31,443 nt of DNA from NCBI GenBank assembly GCA_905235315.1, contig CAJOLG010000016.1, forward strand, positions 1 through 31,443. The letters are read 5' to 3'. Positions within the stretch are counted from its first letter, which is position 1; each line of letters opens with the position of its first letter. A program made the position numbers and the translations under genes. Positions 7,683 to 16,265 of this stretch are shown in pieces. A model generated the notes under the pieces. It worked only from the letters and a program-made list of their open reading frames with translations. It did not search any database and had not been told where the DNA came from. Source of the DNA: an uncultured Solobacterium sp. (GTDB taxonomy: Bacteria; Bacillota_I; Bacilli_A; Erysipelotrichales; Erysipelotrichaceae).

Positions 7683-7710
7683 AAAAAGTGGCTTAACCAA
7701 GCCACTTTTT
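7683..7710. terminator. Bidirectional terminator between tRNA-Val and the SGNH gene
   Basis: AAAAAGTGGCTT, loop AACC, AAGCCACTTTTT: a perfect 12-bp stem with a T-run on each strand. It serves tRNA-Val on plus and the convergent SGNH gene on minus. Confidence 0.9.
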
Positions 7711-7746
7711 GTTAATTCAACAGTTTTATTGTCACCTGATCGGTGG

Positions 7747-8493
7747 TTATCCCATGATGCTTTGGTGGAGGAACTGGGCGATTGCCCGGTTTCCTTCGAT
7801 GTTGGGATGAACTCCGTCGGCGAACCATTCCGGATGGGATTCGGTTTCGGCATACAGATCAAAGCAGCGGATCCCGAGTTTTCCGGCAACCCGTTTTATG
7901 ATCGGCACAACCTCATCCCGGATCACAGCGGGCTGTATGCCGTATACTGCAGTATCGCTTCCGTCTTCCGCAAAGGCGCAGGGCGGGGTGACCAGCACTA
8001 CATCCGGATTATGCGGGAGATCGAGATAGGATTTTGCGAATTCTTCCAGTTCCGCTTCGTATGCGGCAGAATCCCATACGCCGGTTTTACTGTCGTTGGT
8101 GCCGAGCATAATGAGGTAGCCGTCGGCGCCGCATTCTCTGGATAACCGGCAGTAATCCGTATCCGCATACCCGTTACCGGATTCTTTGATCAGTGTTCTG
8201 CCGCATATGCCGTAGTTCAGGATCTGAACCCCATGGTCAAACCGTTCTTCCAGCATATAGGGCCAGGTGGATTCATCACTGCGCGCTCCGTTGGCGTCTG
8301 CGACACCGGCACCGTAGGTGATACTGTCGCCGATACAGGCGATATGCAGTACACCCTCCCGGATCACGGGCGGCTCATAGACGATCGATGCACTTCCGGC
8401 ACGAATAAAACTGCGCAGGTTGGGGAACGAAATAAGAATGCCTGCCGCAATTACAAGAATACCGGCCACTTCAGCGAAACGATTCCTTTTCAT
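7747..8493 (-). CDS. SGNH/GDSL hydrolase family protein, membrane-anchored
   Basis: 248 residues. An N-terminal hydrophobic helix (about 8-24) suggests a secreted or membrane-tethered esterase. SGNH blocks are visible: GDSIT (nucleophile S57), the Gly in NYGICG, GTND (131-134) and DGVHP (D226, H229). Such enzymes deacylate carbohydrates, lipids or cell-wall polymers; the substrate is unknown. I chose the ATG at 8493 because the signal anchor begins there; longer forms would run through poorly conserved sequence toward the divergent gene. No clear Shine-Dalgarno precedes it, so the start is less certain than the product. Confidence 0.82.
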   Translation of the reverse strand: MKRNRFAEVAGILVIAAGILISFPNLRSFIRAGSASIVYEPPVIREGVLHIACIGDSITYGAGVADANGARSDESTWPYMLEERFDHGVQILNYGICGRTLIKESGNGYADTDYCRLSRECGADGYLIMLGTNDSKTGVWDSAAYEAELEEFAKSYLDLPHNPDVVLVTPPCAFAEDGSDTAVYGIQPAVIRDEVVPIIKRVAGKLGIRCFDLYAETESHPEWFADGVHPNIEGNRAIAQFLHQSIMG

Positions 8494-8623
8494 AACTGGT
8501 TTTATTTTCGGCTGATTTTCCGGCCGCGTCAATTCGAAACCGCATTCTGCCCGGTATCCCTGCCGGCAATATAAAAATAGTGTCGTTGAAACACAGTTTC
8601 CTGCCGTTATGGAGGGAATCGCT

Positions 8624-8631
8624 GTTATTAT
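8624..8631 (+). promoter_or_regulatory. Candidate promoter of the propeller-SpoIIE gene
   Basis: TGTTATTAT is close to an extended -10; the -35 is unclear. The stretch from 8494 to 8697 otherwise holds only this promoter and the hairpin that follows. Confidence 0.4.
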
Positions 8632-8640
8632 ATATTTTAT

Positions 8641-8677
8641 AAACGGAGTGCCGGGCGGAAGTCCGACAGCCGTTTTT
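8641..8677 (+). terminator. Terminator-like (attenuator) hairpin in the leader of the sensor phosphatase gene
   Basis: AAACGG pairs with CCGTTT, and an inner TG/CA plus CGG/CCG extends the stem with a few mismatches; TTTTTG follows directly. It lies between the candidate promoter and ATG 8698. The neighbour to the left runs the other way, so it does not terminate an upstream transcript. Confidence 0.4.
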
Positions 8678-8697
8678 GAAGATTGGGTATCTGGAAT

Positions 8698-11600
8698 ATG
8701 CGTTTTAACGGAGTTGCATTTCTGCTTGCAGGGAATCTCCTGCTGGGCAGCACAGTTCTGCAGAATACACTCACGGATTCTTCCGAATCCTCTTTTCCGC
8801 ATGAGGTTTCAAATGCGGTAATTCATAAAACAGAGATCGTTGATCCGGTTGAAAACAAGGACAGTTTTTCTGCGGTTCTCTACAATAACCGGAACGGTCT
8901 TCCTACGTCTGAGGCAAATGATATTGTCGAAACAGGGGATGGCTTTATCTGGATCGGCAGCTACAGCGGACTGGTCCGGTATGACGGAAATACGTTTGAA
9001 CGCATCGATTCCACAACCGGAATCAGTAATGTCGGGGATCTGTTTGTGGACAGCCGGGACCGTCTTTGGATCGGCACCAATGATTCGGGTGTCGCAATGA
9101 TGGACAAAGGGGAGCTGTATCACTGGACCGAAGCGGACGGCCTTCGTACGCTGAACGTCAGTATGATCGCCGAGGATGATAAGGGAATCATATATGTCAG
9201 CACCGCAGCCGGCATCTATATGTTCGATGAAGAACTGAATATGTCGGAGGTGGAAGACCCCCGCATCAAAGATATGTATGTTGACATGCTGAGAACCGGC
9301 GCAGACGGTATGATTTACGGACTCAGCGGGGAAGACGATCTCTTCTTTATCCGTGACGGGAAAGTAATCAACTATCTTGCGGGCGGAAAATATGAAGGCG
9401 GCAACGTGATCCAATTCCTGCAGGATCCGAAGAACCCGGATATGTACTACATGGGTACACAGAATGCCAATCTGTACTACGGAAGTATCGGAAGCGATGT
9501 GACGATTATCAAAGAAATCGATATTTCGCCGCTGTATTATGTCATGGATCTCGAAGCGATCGATGGCAAGATCTGGATCTGCACCCGGAGGGGAATCGGT
9601 GTTCTGGACGGGGATACCTTAACAAGTCTGGAAGATCTTCCGATGAATAACTCTGTCGGAAGCTGTATGACGGATTATGAGGGAAACCTCTGGTTTACCT
9701 CAACCCGGCAGGGAATCATGAAACTCGTGCCGAACCAGTTTTCGGATCTGTTTGAACGCTACGGCCTGGAAAACGGGGTTGTCAATACTACCTGCATGAA
9801 TGACGGGGATCTGTTTATCGGAATGGATACCGGACTGATTATCACCCGGGATGATGAAGTTCTGACCGAGTACCCGCTGGAAAGCGCAGTATCTGCTTCC
9901 GGAAAGGATCTCGGCACGCGGGATCTGCTGGAACTGCTGAACGGCTGCCGCATCCGGTCGATTCTGCCGGACAGCCTCGGCAGGCTCTGGATCTCAACCT
10001 GGCGGGCATGCGGACTGCTCTGTTATGACCATGGAAATGTGACGGCATACACTCGGGAAGACGGCATGCTGTCATCGCATGTCCGTGCGGTTACGGAAGG
10101 GCCGGACGGGACGATCTATGTTGCGGTCACAGGCGGTGTCAATCTGATCAAAGACGGGCAGGTTGTCGGATCCTATGGTGCGGAAGACGGCATTACCAAC
10201 CCGGAGACCCTGACAGTCGCTGCGGCGCCGAACGGAGATATTGTGCTTGGCTCCGACGGCGGCGGAATCTTTATTGTTCATGATGGTAAAGTTTCCCATA
10301 TCAGTACACTGGACGGCCTGTCTTCCGGAATCATTCTGAGAATCAAATGGGATGATGCGCGGCATCTGTTCTGGATCGTCACCAGCAACACCATCACCTA
10401 TATGACAGAGGACTATGAATTCACTGCCGTTCAGAAGTTCCCGTATTCCAACAACTTTGATCTTTACGAAAATAAACAGAATGAAATGTGGGTGATCAGC
10501 AGTAACGGAATCTATGTGCTTCCGACGGATGAGCTGCTTGCCAACGAGGAAATCAACCCGATTCATTTCGGAATCGATAACGGTATGCCGTGCATCGCAA
10601 CCGCAAATTCCTACAGTTATCAGGCGGAGAACGGCGATTTTTATCTCGCAGGCAATTCCGGTGTTGCGAAAGTCAATATCGAGGATCCCGTTGAGGAGAT
10701 TCTTGATCTGAAGATCAGCGTTCCGTTCATCGATGCGGACAATGAACGGATTTATCCGGATGACCAGGGAACATTCCATCTTCCTTACGATGTTCAGAAA
10801 CTGACCATCTACAGTTATGTCTTCAACTACTCACAGACGAATCCGACGGTTTATTACCGGCTTGAGGGATTTGATAAGGATTATATGAAAATGAGCCGGA
10901 GTGAGCTCGGACCTGCGGTGTATACCAATCTGCCGGGCGGGACGTACCGCTTTGTGATCCGGCTGAAAGATTCCCAGGAGCGGACCGGAAAGACAATGTC
11001 CGCAACGATTGTGAAGGAAAAGGCACTGTATGAAGAAACGTGGTTTTATGTCATCTGTGTAATCGGCGGCCTGGCGCTGATCGTTGCCGGAATCTGGGTG
11101 TATATCAGCCATAAGACGAAGAGCCTTGAACAGAAGAACCGTGAGGCAATCCGAAAAGAACGTCTCAATACCGAACTCAAGATGGCGGGCCGGATTCAGG
11201 AGAACGCTCTGCCGCATGTATTCCCGCCGTACCCGGACCGGGATGAGTTTGAAATCTATGCCTCGATGAATCCGGCAAGGGAAGTCGGCGGCGACTTCTA
11301 TGACTTCTTCCTGATCGATGACGATCATCTGTGTCTGGTCATGGCGGATGTCAGCGGGAAGGGCATTCCCGCATCCCTGTTCATGATGACATCCAAGTCG
11401 ATCCTGCAGAGTGCGGCGAAACTCGGCCACAGCGCTTCCGAAATCCTTACGAAGGCGAATGATGCGCTCTGTGCGGATAATCAGGTGGATATGTTTGTCA
11501 CGGTATGGATCGGAATTCTGGATGTGCATACCGGAAAGGTAACTGCCGCAAATGCCGGGCATGAGTATCCTGCGATCATGCAGAATGGGGAATTCACCCT

Positions 11601-11943
11601 TATGATGGATAAGCACGGCTTTGTCCTCGGCGGGATGGAAGGTGTGCCGTATACGGAATATGAGTTTGAAATGAAGCCGGGAGATAAACTGTTCCTGTAT
11701 ACCGACGGTGTGCCGGAGGCGACCGCCAAGGATAATCAGATGTTCGGAACCGATCGTATGCTGGAGACGCTGAATGAAGTGAAGGATGCGTCGCCGCAGG
11801 AGATCCTTGAGGGCGTCAACCGTGCGGTAAGCGCGTTTGTAAAGGATGCGGAGCAGTTTGATGATCTGACGATGATGTGCATCGAGTTCAAAGGCGATGC
11901 CGGAAACAAGGCCGCTGAGGAACCTTCCCCGGATCAGGCATAA
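8698..11943 (+). CDS. Two-propeller sensor with Y_Y_Y domain and SpoIIE/PP2C phosphatase
   Basis: 1081 residues. An N-terminal signal/hydrophobic segment (1-20) precedes about 14 blade repeats of the type G-x-[LI]-W-[IF]-G-T-x-x-G-[IL] (about 65-670), enough for two seven-bladed Reg_prop propellers. A Y_Y_Y-like domain (about 700-770), a membrane helix (782-806), a short coiled linker and a PP2C/SpoIIE phosphatase follow. Phosphatase residues are GGDFYD (864-869), ADVSGKG (D884), TDGVPEA (D1003) and DDLT (D1055-D1056), so the metal-binding Asp set is complete. Expected topology is propellers outside and phosphatase inside. The family usually dephosphorylates an STAS anti-anti-sigma factor in partner switching, but no STAS or kinase gene is adjacent. 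The TTG at 8683 is an alternative start; neither has a good Shine-Dalgarno. Confidence 0.88.
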   Translation: MRFNGVAFLLAGNLLLGSTVLQNTLTDSSESSFPHEVSNAVIHKTEIVDPVENKDSFSAVLYNNRNGLPTSEANDIVETGDGFIWIGSYSGLVRYDGNTFERIDSTTGISNVGDLFVDSRDRLWIGTNDSGVAMMDKGELYHWTEADGLRTLNVSMIAEDDKGIIYVSTAAGIYMFDEELNMSEVEDPRIKDMYVDMLRTGADGMIYGLSGEDDLFFIRDGKVINYLAGGKYEGGNVIQFLQDPKNPDMYYMGTQNANLYYGSIGSDVTIIKEIDISPLYYVMDLEAIDGKIWICTRRGIGVLDGDTLTSLEDLPMNNSVGSCMTDYEGNLWFTSTRQGIMKLVPNQFSDLFERYGLENGVVNTTCMNDGDLFIGMDTGLIITRDDEVLTEYPLESAVSASGKDLGTRDLLELLNGCRIRSILPDSLGRLWISTWRACGLLCYDHGNVTAYTREDGMLSSHVRAVTEGPDGTIYVAVTGGVNLIKDGQVVGSYGAEDGITNPETLTVAAAPNGDIVLGSDGGGIFIVHDGKVSHISTLDGLSSGIILRIKWDDARHLFWIVTSNTITYMTEDYEFTAVQKFPYSNNFDLYENKQNEMWVISSNGIYVLPTDELLANEEINPIHFGIDNGMPCIATANSYSYQAENGDFYLAGNSGVAKVNIEDPVEEILDLKISVPFIDADNERIYPDDQGTFHLPYDVQKLTIYSYVFNYSQTNPTVYYRLEGFDKDYMKMSRSELGPAVYTNLPGGTYRFVIRLKDSQERTGKTMSATIVKEKALYEETWFYVICVIGGLALIVAGIWVYISHKTKSLEQKNREAIRKERLNTELKMAGRIQENALPHVFPPYPDRDEFEIYASMNPAREVGGDFYDFFLIDDDHLCLVMADVSGKGIPASLFMMTSKSILQSAAKLGHSASEILTKANDALCADNQVDMFVTVWIGILDVHTGKVTAANAGHEYPAIMQNGEFTLMMDKHGFVLGGMEGVPYTEYEFEMKPGDKLFLYTDGVPEATAKDNQMFGTDRMLETLNEVKDASPQEILEGVNRAVSAFVKDAEQFDDLTMMCIEFKGDAGNKAAEEPSPDQA

Positions 11944-11963
11944 ACGAAGAAAAAAGCAACAGA

Positions 11964-11995
11964 AAAACGGAGAGCCGAATGCGGTTCTCCGTTTT
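11964..11995. terminator. Bidirectional terminator between the sensor phosphatase and cls
   Basis: AAAACGGAGAGCC, loop GAATGC, GGTTCTCCGTTTT: a 13-bp stem with one G-T pair, ending in TTTT on plus and TTTTT on minus. Confidence 0.85.
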
Positions 11996-12016
11996 CATCA
12001 GAAACAGAATCAGCCG

Positions 12017-13540
12017 TTACATTAACGGTGCGAACAGTCTCAGGAACGCGAGAAGCAGTTCCTTGAAGAACGAGATATTGCAGTCTTCCGGGAGAATCTG
12101 ACGGCTCTTTTCCAGGGTGTCCAGCACATCATCCTTGACATCGTTCACTTTGGAGGAACCATACAGATAGGTGCCGTTTTCAAAATGAAGATACAGGCTG
12201 CGGTAATCCAGATTGACGGTGCCTACCGTTGCGATCCGGTCGTCACTCACAAATACTTTGGCATGTACGAAACCGGGGGTGTATTCATAGACTTTCACAC
12301 CGCCGTCGATCAGCTGCCCGTAATAGGACTGGGTAATCCTCCAGACAATCTGTTTATCGGCGACACCGGGTGTGATCAGACGCACATCCACACCGTGCTT
12401 CGCAGCGAGAATGAGCGCATTGATGAATTCCGTATCAATAATCAGGTAAGGCGTCATGATATAACAGTAGTCCTTCGCCTGATTCAGGATGCCCATATAG
12501 ATATTCTGTGCTGTAATCTCATCATCAAGCGGGGTTTCTCCGTAAGGAGAAATATACCCGTCCGCTGTTCCTTCAATGGGGGTTTCACGGCAGAAGACTT
12601 CCGGATCCTCATCTTCCGGCCGGAGCGCATTCCAGTGTGTCAGAAACATCAGTGTGTAAGAACGGACCGCTTCGCCGGTGATCCGGATGATATTGTCTTT
12701 CCAGTGGCCGTGAATGACCTTGACATTGATATATTCATCGGCGAGATTGATACCGCCGGAGAAGGCGACTTTTCCGTCGATGACCATGATCTTTCGGTGA
12801 TCGCGGTGATTCATGATAATTCCGATGATCGGATTGATCCGGTTGAAGGGAACACACTTGATGCCCTTCTTTTCAAGGGTATTCGCATACCGGGCGGAGA
12901 GTGTCATGAACGAGCCGAGGTCGTCATACATAACGCGGACTTCCACGCCCTGCTTGACTTTCTCCTCCAGGATGTCAAGAATTCCGTTCCACATCTTGCC
13001 TTCTTCAATAATGAAGTATTCCAGAAAGATGAATTTCTCTGCTTTGCGGAGTTCTTCCAGCATGACGGGATAGCCGTCATCACCGAGCGGGTAATAGTCA
13101 AATCCGGTATTGCGGTAGAAGGGGAATCCGGCATCTTCCGCGATGTAATGGAACTGCCCTTTGAATTCCGGCGCTTCTTCGTTAAGGGAACGAAGGGTTT
13201 CCGGATCCTGTTTATAGTACTTCCGGTAATCCTCTGTTGTGCTGACCAGCGAGCGGAAGGTTCTGCTGAAAAACATATTGCTGGAGAGCAGAAGACGCAG
13301 TGCGGTTCCGGCAATCGGAGCGGCGATAATCAGAATGACCCAGATCATATCCGAGGACAGATGCCGGGAGTTTTTGACGATCATCAGAACAATGACAATG
13401 CTCAGGACCCGCAGGACTCCTTCAAGCCAGGCGGCATATCTGCCGAACCAGAGAGAGACGCCGATCAGTATGGCGACTTCGATCACGATCATCAGAATCA
13501 TGAAGGTGGCGCGATTGAATAAGTATTTTAAGATTTTCAA
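12017..13540 (-). CDS. cls: Cardiolipin synthase (complete)
   Basis: 507 residues, the usual length. Hydrophobic segments near 10-35, 40-57 and 64-86 anchor it in the membrane. Both phospholipase D motifs are intact: HRK (H248, K250, D255) with GGINLADEY, and HAK (H426, K428, D433) with GTVNLDYRS. The start is TTG at 13540, preceded nine bases upstream by AAAGGAG. It is the second cls in the window; the other is the partial copy at 1-537. DUF1232 lies upstream in the same direction with a 91-base gap that contains a separate TATAAT, so cls can be transcribed on its own. Confidence 0.93.
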   Translation of the reverse strand: MKILKYLFNRATFMILMIVIEVAILIGVSLWFGRYAAWLEGVLRVLSIVIVLMIVKNSRHLSSDMIWVILIIAAPIAGTALRLLLSSNMFFSRTFRSLVSTTEDYRKYYKQDPETLRSLNEEAPEFKGQFHYIAEDAGFPFYRNTGFDYYPLGDDGYPVMLEELRKAEKFIFLEYFIIEEGKMWNGILDILEEKVKQGVEVRVMYDDLGSFMTLSARYANTLEKKGIKCVPFNRINPIIGIIMNHRDHRKIMVIDGKVAFSGGINLADEYINVKVIHGHWKDNIIRITGEAVRSYTLMFLTHWNALRPEDEDPEVFCRETPIEGTADGYISPYGETPLDDEITAQNIYMGILNQAKDYCYIMTPYLIIDTEFINALILAAKHGVDVRLITPGVADKQIVWRITQSYYGQLIDGGVKVYEYTPGFVHAKVFVSDDRIATVGTVNLDYRSLYLHFENGTYLYGSSKVNDVKDDVLDTLEKSRQILPEDCNISFFKELLLAFLRLFAPLM

Positions 13541-13573
13541 GGGAGATTACTCCTTTCTGATTTCCATAGTTTT

Positions 13574-13579
13574 ATTATA
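13574..13579 (-). promoter_or_regulatory. -10 box of cls
   Basis: TATAAT on the minus strand, 33 bases before the TTG start, with a good Shine-Dalgarno between. No clear -35. Confidence 0.5.
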
Positions 13580-13631
13580 TTGAAAATTGCGCCGCAGCGA
13601 TGTGGTTTTTACAGCGCATCTGTTGTTTTGT

Positions 13632-14027
13632 TCAGTTCCAGGTTCTCGATTCCGTGTATCCGGCAAGATCTTCTTTGGCGGCTTCTCTTGCGAATCCGAA
13701 TATCGTGAGATCATCCAGATATCCGATCACGGGGATGGAATCATGGATCGCATCATCCCGTTCCGTGAAATAAAGAAACGCCGAAAGAACCGCGATGACG
13801 GAGGAATCCGCCGCTTCTTTGTATTCTCCGTGCACACAGCTTTTCGCAAATGCCAGCAGTTCCGGAATTCCCTGCTCCGCATCGCGCAGAACCGCATTGT
13901 CCTGCAGGGCTCCTTCTGCTTTTGCCAGCATTTCAATTGCTTTCTCCGGTTCGCTGAGCAGAGATTTTGCCTGTTCGTTCAGATCGAGAAACAGACGGTA
14001 CAGATCTTCATTACTGATTACTTCCAT
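13632..14027 (-). CDS. YkvA-type DUF1232 protein
   Basis: 131 residues. The C-terminal third carries the DUF1232 signature, a helix followed by D-x-IPVIGYLDD (about 106-116); the N-terminal part is charged and helical. The function of this widespread family is unknown, and membrane association is often predicted. I chose ATG 14027 because GAGAGG lies six bases upstream; the ATG at 14045 would place that site inside the gene. cls follows in the same direction. Confidence 0.75.
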   Translation of the reverse strand: MEVISNEDLYRLFLDLNEQAKSLLSEPEKAIEMLAKAEGALQDNAVLRDAEQGIPELLAFAKSCVHGEYKEAADSSVIAVLSAFLYFTERDDAIHDSIPVIGYLDDLTIFGFAREAAKEDLAGYTESRTWN

Positions 14028-14120
14028 ATCATACCTCTCACTCATTTTATTGTAATACGGGAATTCCGGTGAATGAAACGGACTTCCGATGATAAACTTG
14101 ATTCAGGAGAACATATAACC

Positions 14121-14741
14121 ATGAAGGTATTGCTTGTTAACGGGAGTCCGCATCCGGACGGATGTACAAATGTCGCACTCGAAGAATGTGCGAAGACATT
14201 AAACAAAAACGGAATTGAAACGGAGATTCTCTGGCTCGGAACAGACGGGGTCCGCGGCTGTATTGCCTGTAAAAAATGCAGAAAACTCGGGAAATGCGTC
14301 TTTCAGGATGCCGTAAACGAAACGGCCGCAAGAGCGGATACGTTTGACGGACTGATTATCGGCTGCCCGGTGTATTACAGCGGGCCATGCGCGCAGATCA
14401 CCGCATTCCTTGATCGGCTGTTCTACAGCGCAGGCGGAAAGCTGGAAAAGAAACCGGCGGCCGCAGTCGTATCCTGCAGAAGAGGGGGCGCAACCGCAAG
14501 CTTTGAGCGGCTGAACAAATACTTTGAGATCAACAACATGCCGGTCATCACTTCACAGTACTGGAACCAGATCCACGGCAATGCGAAAGAGGAGGCGCTG
14601 GAGGACCTGGAAGGTCTTCAGACCATGCGCACGCTCGCGGAGAATATGGCCTGGATTCTGAAATGCATTGAAGCAGGAAAAGCTGCCGGCGTGAAGGAGC
14701 CGGAGTACGAGGCGAGAATCGCCACAAACTTTATTCGCTGA
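14121..14741 (+). CDS. NAD(P)H-dependent FMN reductase-like iron-sulfur flavoprotein
   Basis: 206 residues with a flavodoxin-like fold. The N-terminal FMN phosphate loop is NGSPHPDGCTN (7-17). The cysteines C47, C50, C53 and C59 form CX2CX2CX5C, matching the compact cluster motif of archaeal and clostridial iron-sulfur flavoproteins, and GCPVYYSGPCAQ is the second flavin-binding loop. It probably transfers electrons in the cytoplasm; the partner is unknown. I chose ATG 14121 because AGGAG lies upstream and the FMN loop starts right after it, rather than ATG 14073. An intrinsic terminator follows. Confidence 0.82.
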   Translation: MKVLLVNGSPHPDGCTNVALEECAKTLNKNGIETEILWLGTDGVRGCIACKKCRKLGKCVFQDAVNETAARADTFDGLIIGCPVYYSGPCAQITAFLDRLFYSAGGKLEKKPAAAVVSCRRGGATASFERLNKYFEINNMPVITSQYWNQIHGNAKEEALEDLEGLQTMRTLAENMAWILKCIEAGKAAGVKEPEYEARIATNFIR

Positions 14742-14760
14742 GAACCGGACAGATACAATG

Positions 14761-14790
14761 CCGGCAGGGAATTTCCTGCCGGTTTTGTTT
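14761..14790 (+). terminator. Terminator after the flavoprotein gene
   Basis: CCGGCAGG and CCTGCCGG form an 8-bp stem around GAATTT, followed by TTTTGTTT. Confidence 0.8.
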
Positions 14791-14797
14791 GCGGATT

Positions 14798-16189
14798 TTA
14801 TTTTATGTCTGCCGGAGCTCCGTCTTCCGGAAGCCGCCGGTAAAGCGTGAAGTACATGGTTGTAAAGCAGGCAATTCCGCCGACCAGATTGGAAATCGGT
14901 TCCGCAAGATACACGCCGTTTACCCCGAAGCCGAGCCGCGGAAGAAGCAGGGTAAGCGGCACGACGATGATCACTTTGCGGAACAGGGAGAAAAAGACAG
15001 CGCGCCTGACACAGCGCAGAGCCGTAAAGGCAGACTGGCCGGCAAACTGGAAGGTCATGAAGATAAATCCGAAGAAATAGATGGAGAGCGCACTGGTGCC
15101 GGCGGAGATCATCGCAGGATCATCCGTGAAGATCCGCATCAGGGTATCCGGGAAGAAGATGACCGCTGCCCATGCGGCCAGAGTATAGACAAACGCGACG
15201 GCTGTCATAAAGCGGATGCATTCTTTGATGCGGGAGTATTTGCGGGCGCCGTAATTGTAGGACATGACCGGCTGGCCGCCCTGCGTGATCGCATTGCAGG
15301 GGAGGGAAAGCACCTCACGAAGAGAATTGATGACCGTCATCACACCGACATAGAGATCGCCGCCGAAGGTGCGGAGAGTGACATTGCACACAATCTGAAC
15401 CAGGGAGTTGGTTCCCTGGACGATGAATCCGGTTATGCCCAGGCTGCAGATATCCCTGATCAGTCTGAGATCCGGTTTCCAGAGGACCGCATCCAGACGG
15501 TATGCGGAAAGGCCCGAGAAAAAGAAATACAGAACCCATGTGAATGAGACACCCTGGGCGATTACGGTCGCAAGCGCAGCGCCGGAAACTCCCATATGAA
15601 AGACGTAAATGAAAAGCGGGTCAAGAATCAGGTTGACGAGGGCTCCGGCGACTACCGTAATCATGCCGTGGCGGGGGTACCCCTGTGCGTTGATAAAGGA
15701 ATTGAGACCGGTCGATACCATGGAGAACGTTGTCCCGAGCAGATACAGTTTCAGATAGGCATCGGCGTACGGATAGGACGTCTCAGAAGCCCCGAACAGA
15801 AACAGAATCGGCCGGCGAAGCAGGTAGCAGAAAACAAAGATGATCAGCGAACCGACCCCCAGCATCATCGCCGCCTGATTCAGAATGCGGGAGGCCTGTT
15901 CCCGGTCTTTTTCACCGCGGGCAATCGCAAACAGCGGGGAGCCGCCGGAGGAGACAAGGTTTGTGAACGCCGCAATAATCGTTGTGAGCGGAAAGGCAAG
16001 ACCGATACCGGTCAGCGCAGCCGAGCCGGTATTTCCCGGCATGTGGCCGATAAAGACCCGGTCTACGATGTTATACAGGAGATAAACGATCTGTGCCGTC
16101 ATTAAAGGCAGGGCCTGTGTAAGGATGACTTTCCAGACTTTCCCATGTTCAAAATCGGTTTTCGCGGAGCGGGTATGTTTTATACTCAT
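14798..16189 (-). CDS. MATE family efflux transporter
   Basis: 463 residues with about 12 hydrophobic segments, the normal size for the NorM/DinF superfamily. Typical N-terminal features are LPLMTAQIVYLLYNIVDRVF and the segment around GIGLAFPL; the repeat half starts near residue 250. It exports drugs or metabolites using a Na+ or H+ gradient; the substrate is unknown. I chose the ATG at 16189 (MSIKHTRSAK) because the family N-terminus begins there; longer forms run into the divergent gene's promoter region. No Shine-Dalgarno is visible, and a TATAGT ends seven bases before the ATG. Confidence 0.88.
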   Translation of the reverse strand: MSIKHTRSAKTDFEHGKVWKVILTQALPLMTAQIVYLLYNIVDRVFIGHMPGNTGSAALTGIGLAFPLTTIIAAFTNLVSSGGSPLFAIARGEKDREQASRILNQAAMMLGVGSLIIFVFCYLLRRPILFLFGASETSYPYADAYLKLYLLGTTFSMVSTGLNSFINAQGYPRHGMITVVAGALVNLILDPLFIYVFHMGVSGAALATVIAQGVSFTWVLYFFFSGLSAYRLDAVLWKPDLRLIRDICSLGITGFIVQGTNSLVQIVCNVTLRTFGGDLYVGVMTVINSLREVLSLPCNAITQGGQPVMSYNYGARKYSRIKECIRFMTAVAFVYTLAAWAAVIFFPDTLMRIFTDDPAMISAGTSALSIYFFGFIFMTFQFAGQSAFTALRCVRRAVFFSLFRKVIIVVPLTLLLPRLGFGVNGVYLAEPISNLVGGIACFTTMYFTLYRRLPEDGAPADIK

Positions 16190-16196
16190 ATACTGT

Positions 16197-16202
16197 ACTA
16201 TA
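16197..16202 (-). promoter_or_regulatory. Candidate -10 giving a leaderless MATE mRNA
   Basis: TATAGT on the minus strand, seven bases before the ATG, which puts transcription start at or near the A of ATG. No strong -35. Confidence 0.4.
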
Positions 16203-16265
16203 TTCCTGAATCCCGAATTTCGCACAGCGACTTTTGGGAACAGCAGACGCATGCGGAGGGAAACA

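Noticed and set aside
12185..13522. Long plus-strand open frame of 445 codons
   Set aside because: It lies antisense to the cardiolipin synthase gene, which has both HKD motifs; the plus-strand protein shows no recognisable domain and no ribosome site.
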